The position numbers and the translations under genes were made by a program. From Colimorpha sp045591485 (GTDB lineage Bacteria; Bacteroidota; Bacteroidia; Bacteroidales; P3), in the NCBI GenBank assembly GCA_045591485.1, contig JAZNSV010000060.1:1-11210 (forward strand): DNA of 11,210 bases, in the 5' to 3' direction. Under the pieces are notes generated by a model. The model was given only the letters and a program-made list of their open reading frames with translations, did not search any database and was not told where the DNA came from. Positions 1 through 6,644 of this stretch are shown in pieces. Position 1 is the first letter of the stretch; each line of letters opens with the position of its first letter.

Positions 1-19
1 CGACCTGTTATCCAGCCAT

Positions 20-131
20 CCGGTAGTGCATATCAACGATACATCAACGATATATCAACGATATTTCAACGATCGTAATCGTTGAAATATCGTTGATATA
101 TCGTTGATGTATCGTTGATATGCACTACCGG
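20..131. repeat. Perfect 54-bp inverted repeat with four 11-bp tandem units per arm
   Basis: Positions 20-73 are the exact reverse complement of 78-131, leaving a 4-nt loop (CGTA, 74-77). The outer 10 bp of each arm (CCGGTAGTGC) are unique. The inner 44 bp are four head-to-tail 11-mers: ATATCAACGAT (30-40), ACATCAACGAT (41-51), ATATCAACGAT (52-62) and ATTTCAACGAT (63-73), mirrored at 78-121. The 11-bp period is close to one turn of B-DNA, so identical bases would face the same side of the helix. There is no T-tract after it, so it does not look like an ordinary intrinsic terminator. I see no flanking target-site duplication and no coding sequence inside. Possible roles are a phased protein-binding array, a cruciform or RNA hairpin, or a non-autonomous mobile repeat. 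The function is unknown; the structure is directly visible. Confidence 0.95.
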
Positions 132-290
132 TAGAGACGAAAAGACGAAATTGGCATGAGGAAAAGCAGGAAAACGAAAAGCAGAGAAGCCGACGGGATT
201 TTAGGGCGTTTGCCCCCACTCCTACACGCTGCCGCTCAACCACTTAGCCACACTGCAGCTCTTTTTCGCCACGGTATTGAAAAATTTGTG
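132..290. other. Non-coding spacer between the palindrome and the DPP11 promoter
   Basis: The first part (about 132-190) is purine-rich and repeats short words such as GACGAAA and AAAAGCAG. The second part (about 191-260) is GC-richer and contains only a weak 4-bp hairpin (GGGC at 204-207, GCCC at 212-215). Short open frames cross it on both strands, but none has a recognisable product. On the minus strand, 186-262 loosely resembles tRNA D- and T-arm words but does not fold as a tRNA. I see no supportable gene here. Confidence 0.6.
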
Positions 291-298
291 TATTTTTG
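291..298 (+). promoter_or_regulatory. Probable Bacteroidetes -7 promoter element for the DPP11 gene
   Basis: TATTTTTG matches the Bacteroidetes -7 consensus TAnnTTTG and lies 25-37 bases before the two plausible start codons (323, 335). A good -33 TTTG at the usual spacing of about 20 bp is not visible. The nearest candidates are a T-run at 262-266, which is too far away, and TTG at 277-279, which is too close. The call therefore rests on the -7 element and its position. Confidence 0.5.
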
Positions 299-334
299 CA
301 CCGCAATTTATCGACTAAAAAAATGCACAACTAT

Positions 335-2470
335 ATGAGAAAATTTATCGCCACAATCGGCATCGCCCTGTTGGCCATGCCACTCACGGCACGTGCCGAC
401 GAAGGCATGTGGATTCCCATGCTGCTGCAGCGCAACGAGGCCGCCATGAAAAAAGCCGGCATGCACATCAGCGCGCGGGACATCTACGACATCAACCAAG
501 CCTCGCTCAAAGACGCCATCGTACTCTTCGGCGGCGGATGCACGGGCGAGTTCGTCAGCAACGAGGGCCTTCTGCTCACCAACCACCACTGCGGCTACAG
601 CTACATCGTGCGCCACTCCACCGTCGAGCACGACTACCTGACCAACGGCTTCTGGGCCATGAGCCGCGACCAGGAGCTGCCCTGCCCGGGTCTGAGCGTC
701 ACACGGCTGGTGCGCATGGAGGACGTCACGGCGCAGGTGCTTGCCGGAGTCTCCGACCAGACCACCGAGCAGGACCGCGAGAAGATTGTGGCCAAGAACA
801 TCAAGGAAATCACCGACAAGGCCGTCAAAGGCACCCACTACAAAGCCGTCATCAAGCCCTTCTACTATGGCAACCAGTACTTTATGTACGTCAACGAGGT
901 GTTCACCGACGTGCGCCTGGTGGGAGCCCCGCCGAGCAACATCGGCAAGTTCGGCGGCGACACCGACAACTGGATGTGGCCGCGCCACACGGGCGACTTC
1001 TCCGTCTTCCGCGTCTATGCCCACGACGGCAAGCCAGCCGACTTCAGCAAGGAGAACACCCCCTATCGTCCGCTGAAGCATCTTGAGATAAGCCTCAAAG
1101 GTGTCGAGGAAGGTGACTTCACTTTCGTCTTCGGATACCCCGGCACCACGCGCCGCTACGTGACCCACGACTATGTCGACCTTGCCGCCAACCAAGAAAA
1201 TCCCGTCCGCATCGCCCTGCGCACCATACGCCTCGACCACTACAACGCCGCCATGCGCCAAAGCACCGCGCAGAGGCTGAAATACGCCTCGCGGGTGGCC
1301 AGCATCGCCAACGGCTGGAAGAAATGGCAAGGCGAGAGCCTCGGCATCGAGCGCTTGCGCGGCGTGGAGCAGAAGATGGGGCAGGAAGAGCAGTTCCGTA
1401 AATGGGCACAGGACAAGCCGCAATACCGCAGTGTGCTCGACAGCCTTGAGGCCAACTACGACCGTCTGCGCGAGGTGGAACTCGAATGGACCTACTTCAA
1501 CGAAGCCGTGCTGGCCAGCGACTACATGCAGCGCAGCCGCCGCCTGGTGGCCATGCGTTCGATGAACGACAGCGAACTCGAAGCCGCCGCACAGAAGATG
1601 CTCAGCGACAGCCGGAAATACTTCGAAGACTTCGACCAGCACTCGCCCGTCGACGAGGCCATCTTCACCGAATGCTTCAACTACATGTGGAGCCACGGCT
1701 ACGCCCCCTACTTCAACAAGCGGTTCGACAGCGCCGAGCAACTCTACAACGCCCTTCGAAAATACTACGCCAGGTCGATAGTCAACAACCCCAAGAAACT
1801 TGAGAAACTGCTCTCAATGCCCACCGACAAGCTGCGCAAAGAGCTGCACTCGCTGAATGCGAAAGACCCGGGCATGGACATCTACTCGCAAGCCTACTGG
1901 ACAGCCTACAGCAACGCTAAACGCGAGCAATACACCACAGCCAACAACAATATCCAGCGCCTGATGCGCACCTATGTCAAAGGCATGATGGAGCAGTACC
2001 CCGACAGCAACTTCTTCCCCGACGCCAACCTCACGCTGCGCGTGGCCTACGGCCATGTGGAGGGCTTCAAACCCAAGGACGCCACCTACTACACGGCCTA
2101 CAGCACCATCGACGGCATCATGGAGAAGGAGAACCCCGAAATCTACGACTACCGTGTCATGCCCAGGCTCAAAGAACTCTGGCAAAAGAAAGACTACGGC
2201 CAGTACGCCAACAAGAAGGGCGAGCTGCCAGTGGCCTTCATAGCCACCAACCACACCACCGGCGGCAACAGCGGCAGCCCCGTGATCAACGCCGACGGCC
2301 AGCTCATCGGCATCAACTTCGACCGCTGCTGGGAGGGTACCATGAGCGACCTGCTCTTCGACCCCGCCTACTGCCGCAACATCAGCCTCGACATCCGCTA
2401 CTGCCTCTTCATCATCGACAAATACGCCGGTGCACGCCACCTGGTGGACGAGATGACGCTTGTGGATTGA
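335..2470 (+). CDS. dpp11: S46 family dipeptidyl-peptidase, DPP11 type (Asp/Glu-specific)
   Basis: Secreted serine exopeptidase expected to remove N-terminal dipeptides from oligopeptides in the periplasm. The protein is about 711 aa, the usual S46 length. A signal peptide (MRK, a hydrophobic stretch, then ARA before DEGMW) is followed by the catalytic His in LTNHHCGY (H85), the conserved FGGDTDNWMWPRHTGDF block (206-222) that includes the catalytic Asp region, and the nucleophile in GGNSGSP (S646). The residue 18 positions after the Ser is Arg (R664, in GINFDRCWEG). In Porphyromonas DPP11 this position is Arg and confers preference for Asp/Glu at P1; DPP7-type enzymes have Gly. I therefore infer acidic P1 specificity. 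ATG 335 gives a standard signal peptide. ATG 323 would add four residues, and TTG 296 is less likely. It stands alone, 220 bp before the next gene. Confidence 0.95.
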   Translation: MRKFIATIGIALLAMPLTARADEGMWIPMLLQRNEAAMKKAGMHISARDIYDINQASLKDAIVLFGGGCTGEFVSNEGLLLTNHHCGYSYIVRHSTVEHDYLTNGFWAMSRDQELPCPGLSVTRLVRMEDVTAQVLAGVSDQTTEQDREKIVAKNIKEITDKAVKGTHYKAVIKPFYYGNQYFMYVNEVFTDVRLVGAPPSNIGKFGGDTDNWMWPRHTGDFSVFRVYAHDGKPADFSKENTPYRPLKHLEISLKGVEEGDFTFVFGYPGTTRRYVTHDYVDLAANQENPVRIALRTIRLDHYNAAMRQSTAQRLKYASRVASIANGWKKWQGESLGIERLRGVEQKMGQEEQFRKWAQDKPQYRSVLDSLEANYDRLREVELEWTYFNEAVLASDYMQRSRRLVAMRSMNDSELEAAAQKMLSDSRKYFEDFDQHSPVDEAIFTECFNYMWSHGYAPYFNKRFDSAEQLYNALRKYYARSIVNNPKKLEKLLSMPTDKLRKELHSLNAKDPGMDIYSQAYWTAYSNAKREQYTTANNNIQRLMRTYVKGMMEQYPDSNFFPDANLTLRVAYGHVEGFKPKDATYYTAYSTIDGIMEKENPEIYDYRVMPRLKELWQKKDYGQYANKKGELPVAFIATNHTTGGNSGSPVINADGQLIGINFDRCWEGTMSDLLFDPAYCRNISLDIRYCLFIIDKYAGARHLVDEMTLVD

Positions 2471-2528
2471 TTTAGTCGATTGAAAAGTGAAAAGTGAAAG
2501 GTTAAAGGTTATGGGTTCCGGGCTGTAG

Positions 2529-2549
2529 GGGCATACCTCGTGTATGTCC
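2529..2549. repeat. Short imperfect inverted repeat
   Basis: GGGCATAC (2529-2536) can pair with GTATGTCC (2542-2549) through 8 bp including one G-T wobble, around a 5-nt loop. It follows an A/G-rich run (about 2480-2513) built from near-copies of GTGAAAAGTGAAAGG. It lies in the spacer after the DPP11 gene and could end or stabilise that transcript. There is no T-run, so I do not call a terminator. It resembles dispersed intergenic repeats of Bacteroidales; that resemblance is from memory. Confidence 0.5.
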
Positions 2550-2597
2550 GATGATAATAACAAATCAACCTATCCTCAAAACGAGGGGAAAGAATCC

Positions 2598-2617
2598 AGA
2601 CGCGGCACGCCGCGTCT
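2598..2617. repeat. GC-rich 9-bp perfect palindrome, probable interspersed repeat
   Basis: AGACGCGGC (2598-2606) and GCCGCGTCT (2609-2617) form a perfect 9-bp stem with a 2-nt spacer. It stands out as a GC-rich island in an AT-rich spacer. A similar core (GACGCG and CGCGTC around 5 nt) appears at 7626-7642 in another spacer, which suggests copies of a dispersed element rather than a gene-specific signal. Confidence 0.6.
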
Positions 2618-2636
2618 CTACAGACTCAAAAAAACA

Positions 2637-2675
2637 TATCAACCTATCAACGAACCAACATATCAACATATCAAC
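2637..2675 (+). repeat. Four copies of TATCAAC before the small lipoprotein gene
   Basis: TATCAAC occurs at 2637-2643, 2645-2651, 2661-2667 and 2669-2675, giving two close pairs separated by CGAACCAACA-like sequence. The same heptamer is the core of most 11-bp units in the palindrome at 20-131. The last copy ends 15 bases before the ATG at 2691, so the array would probably lie in the leader or promoter of the downstream cluster. Confidence 0.6.
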
Positions 2676-2690
2676 AATCATCATAATTCT

Positions 2691-2894
2691 ATGAAACTGA
2701 GACTGAAGAAAATCGTGCCTATGGTGCTGCTGCTGGGCCTCATGGCCCCCATGGCCGCCACGATGGCCAGCTGCAAAAGTTCGGAGCAGACCATGTACGA
2801 ACGCAAACAAAGCAACAAAGGCAAAAAAATCAAGTCGAACATCAAGGTCAAAGGCACCAACAAGACCAACGGCCATACTACCAGAAGCTACTGA
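2691..2894 (+). CDS. Small basic lipoprotein of unknown function (67 aa)
   Basis: The N-terminus (MKLRLKK, then a hydrophobic Leu/Met/Ala-rich stretch) ends in MASCKSS, a loose lipobox with the lipidated Cys at residue 28. The mature part is only about 40 residues, is rich in Lys, Asn, Ser and Thr (for example KGKKIKSNIKVKG), and must be strongly positively charged. No domain is recognised. The frame is open upstream to 2544, but that extension runs through intergenic repeats, and ATG 2691 gives a proper signal peptide. Its stop lies three bases before the manA start, so the two are very probably cotranscribed. The envelope location is inferred from the signal; the role is unknown. Confidence 0.75.
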   Translation: MKLRLKKIVPMVLLLGLMAPMAATMASCKSSEQTMYERKQSNKGKKIKSNIKVKGTNKTNGHTTRSY

Positions 2895-2897
2895 GAA

Positions 2898-3935
2898 ATG
2901 CTCTATCCCCTGAAATTCCAGCCGCTCTACAAAAACGTCATCTGGGGCGGCAACCGCTTGCGCGACTACGGCTTCAACTACGCCCCCCTGCCCAACTGCG
3001 GCGAGCTGTGGGCACTCTCGTCGGTCGAAGGCCACGAAAGCGTCATAGCAAACGGATTCCTGGCCGACAACACCCTCAACGAGGCCATCGAAATCTATAT
3101 GGGCGACCTGGTGGGCGACAAAGTCTTCAACCGCTACGGCACAGAGTTTCCGTTGCTTATCAAGATTATCGACGCCGCACAGGACCTCTCCATACAAGTG
3201 CACCCCGACGACGAGCTGGCCCAACGGCGCGGCATGCCACGCGGCAAAACCGAGATGTGGTACGTCATGCAGGCCGACCCCGGCGCAAGGCTCGTCAGCG
3301 GATTCCGCCGCGACACCTCGGCCGACGAATACACAGCCGCCCTCGCAGCCGGACACCTAATGGACCTGCTCCATAGCGAGCAACCGCAGCCGGGCGATGT
3401 CTTCTTCATCCCGGCCGGACGCGTCCACGCCCTGGGCAAGGGCCTCATGGTGGCCGAGGTGCAGCAGACGTCAGACTGCACCTACCGCATCTACGACTAC
3501 GACCGCACAGACAAAGACGGCAAAAAGCGCCAACTGCACACCGCAGAGGCTATGGACGCCATCGATTTCGGCGGCATTCGCGGCCATGCTTCCACACGCT
3601 ACGAGGCACGGCAGAACGCCACCACCACCCTCGCCCACTGCCCCTACTTCACCACACGCCTCATCAGCTTCGACAGCCCCATGCGCAAAAACCTCGAAGA
3701 TGTAGACACCTTCGTGGTCTACCTCTGCGTCGACGGCCTGGCCGCCGTAAAAAGCATGGAGACCATAGTGCCCATGCACACCGGCGAGTGCGTGCTGGTG
3801 CCCGCCGCAGCCGACAGCGTAGAGCTCTTCTGCGAAGGGCCGGCCAAGCTGCTCGAAATCACCATCGACACCACCGATTGGCACGATGCACCCAACACTG
3901 ATAACGACTGGCTGGCCACCTTCCAGCTGCAATAA
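2898..3935 (+). CDS. manA: Mannose-6-phosphate isomerase, class I
   Basis: Cytoplasmic zinc enzyme that interconverts fructose 6-phosphate and mannose 6-phosphate, feeding mannose into glycolysis or supplying precursors for GDP-mannose and fucose in surface glycans. It has 345 aa, in the range of the short class I enzymes. The zinc ligands are visible: Gln100 and His102 in IQVHPDD, Glu119 in GKTEMWYV, and His177 in GRVHALGKG. The downstream motif QQTSDCTYRIYDYDR is typical of the family and carries the active-site Arg. It starts three bases after the small lipoprotein gene and ends ten bases before the C69 peptidase gene, so the three probably form one transcription unit. The functional link with its neighbours is not obvious. 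Confidence 0.95.
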   Translation: MLYPLKFQPLYKNVIWGGNRLRDYGFNYAPLPNCGELWALSSVEGHESVIANGFLADNTLNEAIEIYMGDLVGDKVFNRYGTEFPLLIKIIDAAQDLSIQVHPDDELAQRRGMPRGKTEMWYVMQADPGARLVSGFRRDTSADEYTAALAAGHLMDLLHSEQPQPGDVFFIPAGRVHALGKGLMVAEVQQTSDCTYRIYDYDRTDKDGKKRQLHTAEAMDAIDFGGIRGHASTRYEARQNATTTLAHCPYFTTRLISFDSPMRKNLEDVDTFVVYLCVDGLAAVKSMETIVPMHTGECVLVPAAADSVELFCEGPAKLLEITIDTTDWHDAPNTDNDWLATFQLQ

Positions 3936-3945
3936 AATACACATT

Positions 3946-5640
3946 ATGAAACGACTCCTAACCCTCGCACTGCTGGCAGCCAGCATACACGCCATGGCCT
4001 GCACCAACCTCATAGTAAGTCGCGGCGCTTCGACCGACGGCAGCACCTTCATCACCTATGCCGCCGACAGCCACACGCGCTACGGACAGCTGCGCTACTG
4101 CCCCGCCGCCAACCACCCCGACGGAGCCACACTCAAACTGTACAACTACGGCTCACTGAAGTTCCAGATAGAGATACCGCAGCCGGCACACACCTACCAG
4201 GTGGTGGGCTTCATCAACGAGCACCAGCTGGCCATCGGCGAGACCACCTGGGGCGGCATCAGCCCGCTGGACAAAGGCAACGCCGAGGGCATAGACTACG
4301 GCAACCTCATCTACGTCACCCTGCAAAGGGCCAAAAACTGCCGCGAGGCCATAAAGGTGATGCACGAGCTGGTGAGCACCTACGGCTATGCCGACGGCGG
4401 CGAGAGTTTCTCCTTGGCCGACCCCGACGAAGTGTGGATTTTCGAGATAACCAGCAAGGGCAGCGAGAAGGGCGCCGTGTGGGTGGCGCGCCGCGTGCCC
4501 GACGGCTACATCAGCGGCCATGCCAACCAAGCCCGCATCACCACCTTCCCCCAAGAGGGCAAAAAGGTGAAAAACAGCATCAGCAGCAAGCACATCGACA
4601 AGATATTCAACAAAGAGGTGGAATGCGCCTACAGCGAAGACGCCATCTCCTTTGCAAAGAAAAACGGATTTGCCGCCTATGCAGGCAAACCGAAGCACAC
4701 CGATGCCGATTTCTCATTTGCCGACACCTACAACCCGCTGACATTCTCAGGTCTGCGTGCCTGCGAGGCACGCGTCTACTCCATGTTCCGCCGCGTGGCC
4801 GACGGCATCGAACGCTACGAGGCCTTCGCCATGGGCGACTCCAATGCCGAGCGACTGCCGCTGTGGGTGAAGCCCAACCGCAAGCTCACCGTGCAGGACT
4901 GCATGGCTTTGATGCGCGACCACTACGAGGGCACACCCATGGACATGACGCAGGATGTCGGTGCCGGTCCCTTCCATTGCCCCTACCGCTGGCGCCCGAT
5001 GGACTTCACCATCGACGGCAAAGAATACATCCACGAACGTGCCATCAGCACCCAGCAGACGGGTTTCTCGTTCGTGGCGCAGTGCCGCTCATGGCTGCCC
5101 AACAAGCTCGGCGGCATCATCTGGTTCGGCGTCGACGACACCTACTCCACCGTCTATTGTCCCGTCTACTGCGGTGTGACCCAGGTGCCCGTGTGCTTCG
5201 AGGAGGGCAACGGCAGCATGAGCCGCTACAGCGAGACCGCAGCCTTCTGGCTCTTCAACCGGGTGAGCAACTTCTGCTACCTGCGCTACGACTCGATGAT
5301 AGTCGACGTGGTGCGCGTGCAGCAGGAACTTGAGACCGATTTCGTGCGCGACGAGCAAAGCCACGCCCATCGCTGGGCACAGGAAGACAACGAGCGCCGC
5401 CTTGTGGGCGAGCTCAACCGCTTCAGCAACGAACGCGCCGAGCGCATGATGCGCCGCTGGAAAGAGCTCGACCAGATGCTCCTGATGAAGTACATAGACG
5501 GCAACATCAAACATGTGAAAGACGGCAAGATAGAGACCACCCCGACAGGCGTCGTCCGCTTCCCACAGCAGCCGCCCTACCCCGAATGGTTCCTCCGCCA
5601 AATAGTGAACGACCACGGCAACATTATCCAAGCACGGTAG
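3946..5640 (+). CDS. Secreted C69 family dipeptidase (Ntn hydrolase)
   Basis: The protein has 564 aa. A signal peptide (MKRLLTLALLAASIHAMA) is followed directly by CTNLIVSRGASTDGSTF, the N-terminal signature of C69 peptidases, in which Cys is the nucleophile and must become the first residue. Cys19 sits at the predicted signal-peptidase cleavage point, so export itself could expose the active site. The -3 residue is Ala, a poor lipobox, which argues against lipidation. Other family-like segments are AADSHTRYGQL, ETTWGG and the ADPDEVWIFEI region. ATG 3946 is chosen because the longer frame from 3886 overlaps manA and lacks a leading signal peptide. The likely role is hydrolysis of dipeptides in the periplasm, complementing the DPP11 encoded upstream. 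Confidence 0.9.
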   Translation: MKRLLTLALLAASIHAMACTNLIVSRGASTDGSTFITYAADSHTRYGQLRYCPAANHPDGATLKLYNYGSLKFQIEIPQPAHTYQVVGFINEHQLAIGETTWGGISPLDKGNAEGIDYGNLIYVTLQRAKNCREAIKVMHELVSTYGYADGGESFSLADPDEVWIFEITSKGSEKGAVWVARRVPDGYISGHANQARITTFPQEGKKVKNSISSKHIDKIFNKEVECAYSEDAISFAKKNGFAAYAGKPKHTDADFSFADTYNPLTFSGLRACEARVYSMFRRVADGIERYEAFAMGDSNAERLPLWVKPNRKLTVQDCMALMRDHYEGTPMDMTQDVGAGPFHCPYRWRPMDFTIDGKEYIHERAISTQQTGFSFVAQCRSWLPNKLGGIIWFGVDDTYSTVYCPVYCGVTQVPVCFEEGNGSMSRYSETAAFWLFNRVSNFCYLRYDSMIVDVVRVQQELETDFVRDEQSHAHRWAQEDNERRLVGELNRFSNERAERMMRRWKELDQMLLMKYIDGNIKHVKDGKIETTPTGVVRFPQQPPYPEWFLRQIVNDHGNIIQAR

Positions 5641-5677
5641 CCGAACCCGTTTGCAACATTTTTTAACCCTATTTAAA

Positions 5678-5701
5678 AAAAATGCGTATATTTGCATTTT
5701 T
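5678..5701 (+). promoter_or_regulatory. Promoter -7 element inside an 8-bp inverted repeat
   Basis: TATATTTG at 5687-5694 fits the Bacteroidetes -7 consensus TAnnTTTG exactly and lies 22 bases before the ATG at 5716. It sits inside an inverted repeat: AAAAATGC (5678-5685) and GCATTTTT (5694-5701), with an 8-nt loop. A T/A-rich segment at 5659-5664 is at about the right distance for a weak -33 element. It likely drives the small membrane protein gene and efp. The palindrome could be an operator or coincidence. Confidence 0.55.
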
Positions 5702-5715
5702 AAACACTCGGAAAA

Positions 5716-5979
5716 ATGAGCCACAAAACAGCCATAAAAGTATATGAGATAGCATCATACGTGCTTATCTTGGTAGCCACCGTGATCTTCTTCGTGATGA
5801 AGATGAACCCCATGCGCCTGCCGCTGACGATGATACTGCTGGCGCTGGCCATAGGGTGCAGGTGGATGATGGAGCGCCACCGCTTCAAATCGGCCGAAGC
5901 AGAGATCGACCAACTGCAGGAAGACCTGCGCAAGCTGACACTGCTGCTGGCTCAAGAGAGAAAGAAAAATCAACAATAA
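5716..5979 (+). CDS. Small membrane protein with two helices and a coiled-coil tail (87 aa)
   Basis: Residues about 9-28 (YEIASYVLILVATVIFFVMK) and about 33-50 (MRLPLTMILLALAIGCRWMM) are hydrophobic and probably span the membrane, separated by a very short turn. Residues about 54-87 are charged with heptad-like Leu spacing (AEAEIDQLQEDLRKLTLLLAQE) and look like a cytoplasmic or periplasmic coiled coil. No family is recognised. It has a good -7 element upstream and lies 32 bases before efp, so the two probably share a transcript. The length, GC-rich codons and ordered composition argue that it is a real gene. Confidence 0.75.
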   Translation: MSHKTAIKVYEIASYVLILVATVIFFVMKMNPMRLPLTMILLALAIGCRWMMERHRFKSAEAEIDQLQEDLRKLTLLLAQERKKNQQ

Positions 5980-6011
5980 ATCAATCAAACAAATAAAACA
6001 CAAATCATTTT

Positions 6012-6575
6012 ATGGCAACAACCACTGACATCAAGAACGGCCTGTGCATCAATTTCAACAACGACATCTACACCATCGTCGAGTTTCTCCATGTGAAGCC
6101 TGGAAAGGGAGCCGCCTTTGTGCGCACCAAAATGCGCAGCGTGAAGACCGGCCGCATGCTGGAAAACACCTTCCCCAGCGGTGCCAAAATCGACATCGTG
6201 CGCGTCGAACGCCGCCCCTACACCTATCTCTACAAGGAAGGCGATATGCACGTGTTTATGCACACCGAGACCTATGAGCAGATATACATCCCCGAGCAGA
6301 TTATCAATGCTCCGCAATTCCTGCGTGACGGCCAGTATGTCGAAATCACCGTCGATGCCGACACCGAGACCCCGCTGACCTGCGAACTGCCCCCGTTCAT
6401 CGAGACCGTGGTCACCTACACCGAGCCTGGTTTCGCCGGCAACACCGCCACCAACGCCATGAAGGACGCCACCGTCGAACCCGGCGTGCAAATCCGCGTT
6501 CCTCTCTTTATCAAAGAAGGCGAGCGCATCAAGGTCGACACTCGCACCAACGAGTACGCCGAGCGCCTCAAATAA
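6012..6575 (+). CDS. efp: Translation elongation factor P
   Basis: EF-P binds between the ribosomal P and E sites and relieves stalling at polyproline stretches. The protein has 187 aa, standard for the family, with three beta-barrel domains: an N-terminal KOW-like domain (about 1-65), a central OB domain (about 66-128) and a C-terminal OB domain (about 129-187). The tip loop VKPGKGAAF carries Lys32, the position modified in many bacteria; no modification enzyme is encoded in this window. The C-terminal signature KDATVEPGVQIRVPLFIKEG is present. ATG 6012 gives the usual start (MATTTDIKNGLCINFNNDIY). It follows the small membrane protein by 32 bases. Confidence 0.97.
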   Translation: MATTTDIKNGLCINFNNDIYTIVEFLHVKPGKGAAFVRTKMRSVKTGRMLENTFPSGAKIDIVRVERRPYTYLYKEGDMHVFMHTETYEQIYIPEQIINAPQFLRDGQYVEITVDADTETPLTCELPPFIETVVTYTEPGFAGNTATNAMKDATVEPGVQIRVPLFIKEGERIKVDTRTNEYAERLK

Positions 6576-6581
6576 AACAGA

Positions 6582-6644
6582 TAGTTGAAAATTGAAAGTT
6601 GAAAAATTGAAACTCAAGATTCAAAATTCAAAATTCACAGTTAT
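6582..6644 (+). repeat. AT-rich GTTGAAAATTGAAA / ATTCAAAATTCAAA low-complexity repeat
   Basis: The segment begins with near-copies of (A)TTGAAA (6585-6613) and continues with copies of ATTCAAA (6619-6637), giving a rough inverted-repeat layout. It starts just after the efp stop and runs into the M28 gene, where it encodes the first residues. Similar AT-rich words occur in the 2480-2513 spacer. It looks like a dispersed intergenic repeat that the gene now uses for its 5' end. Confidence 0.6.

Noticed and set aside
20..131. Palindrome as CRISPR, attC site or IS end
   Set aside because: The 11-bp units have no spacers between them, there is no integrase or transposase nearby, no target duplication is visible, and integron attC core motifs were not seen.
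20..131. Palindrome as an intrinsic terminator
   Set aside because: The stem is AT-rich in its centre and far longer than terminator stems, and no T-run follows it on either strand.
186..262. Minus-strand sequence resembling tRNA arms (GGCTAAGTGGTTGAGCG and a CTAAAATCCCGTCGGC segment)
   Set aside because: Only a 3-bp D-stem forms. There is no 5-bp anticodon stem with a 7-nt loop, the T-stem does not pair, and the acceptor halves are not complementary. At best it is a degenerate remnant.
156..338. Short + strand open frame between the palindrome and the DPP11 gene
   Set aside because: It overlaps the promoter and the DPP11 start, shows no motif or signal peptide, and lies in a low-complexity spacer.
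308..1741. Long minus-strand open frame (477 codons) opposite the DPP11 gene
   Set aside because: It is a mirror of the GC-rich codon use of the + strand gene. The peptide is Val/Ala/His-rich without motifs, while the + strand frame carries all S46 catalytic motifs.
2544..2690. N-terminal extension of the small lipoprotein frame
   Set aside because: These codons run through the GC-rich palindrome and the TATCAAC repeats and would bury the signal peptide. ATG 2691 is the sensible start.
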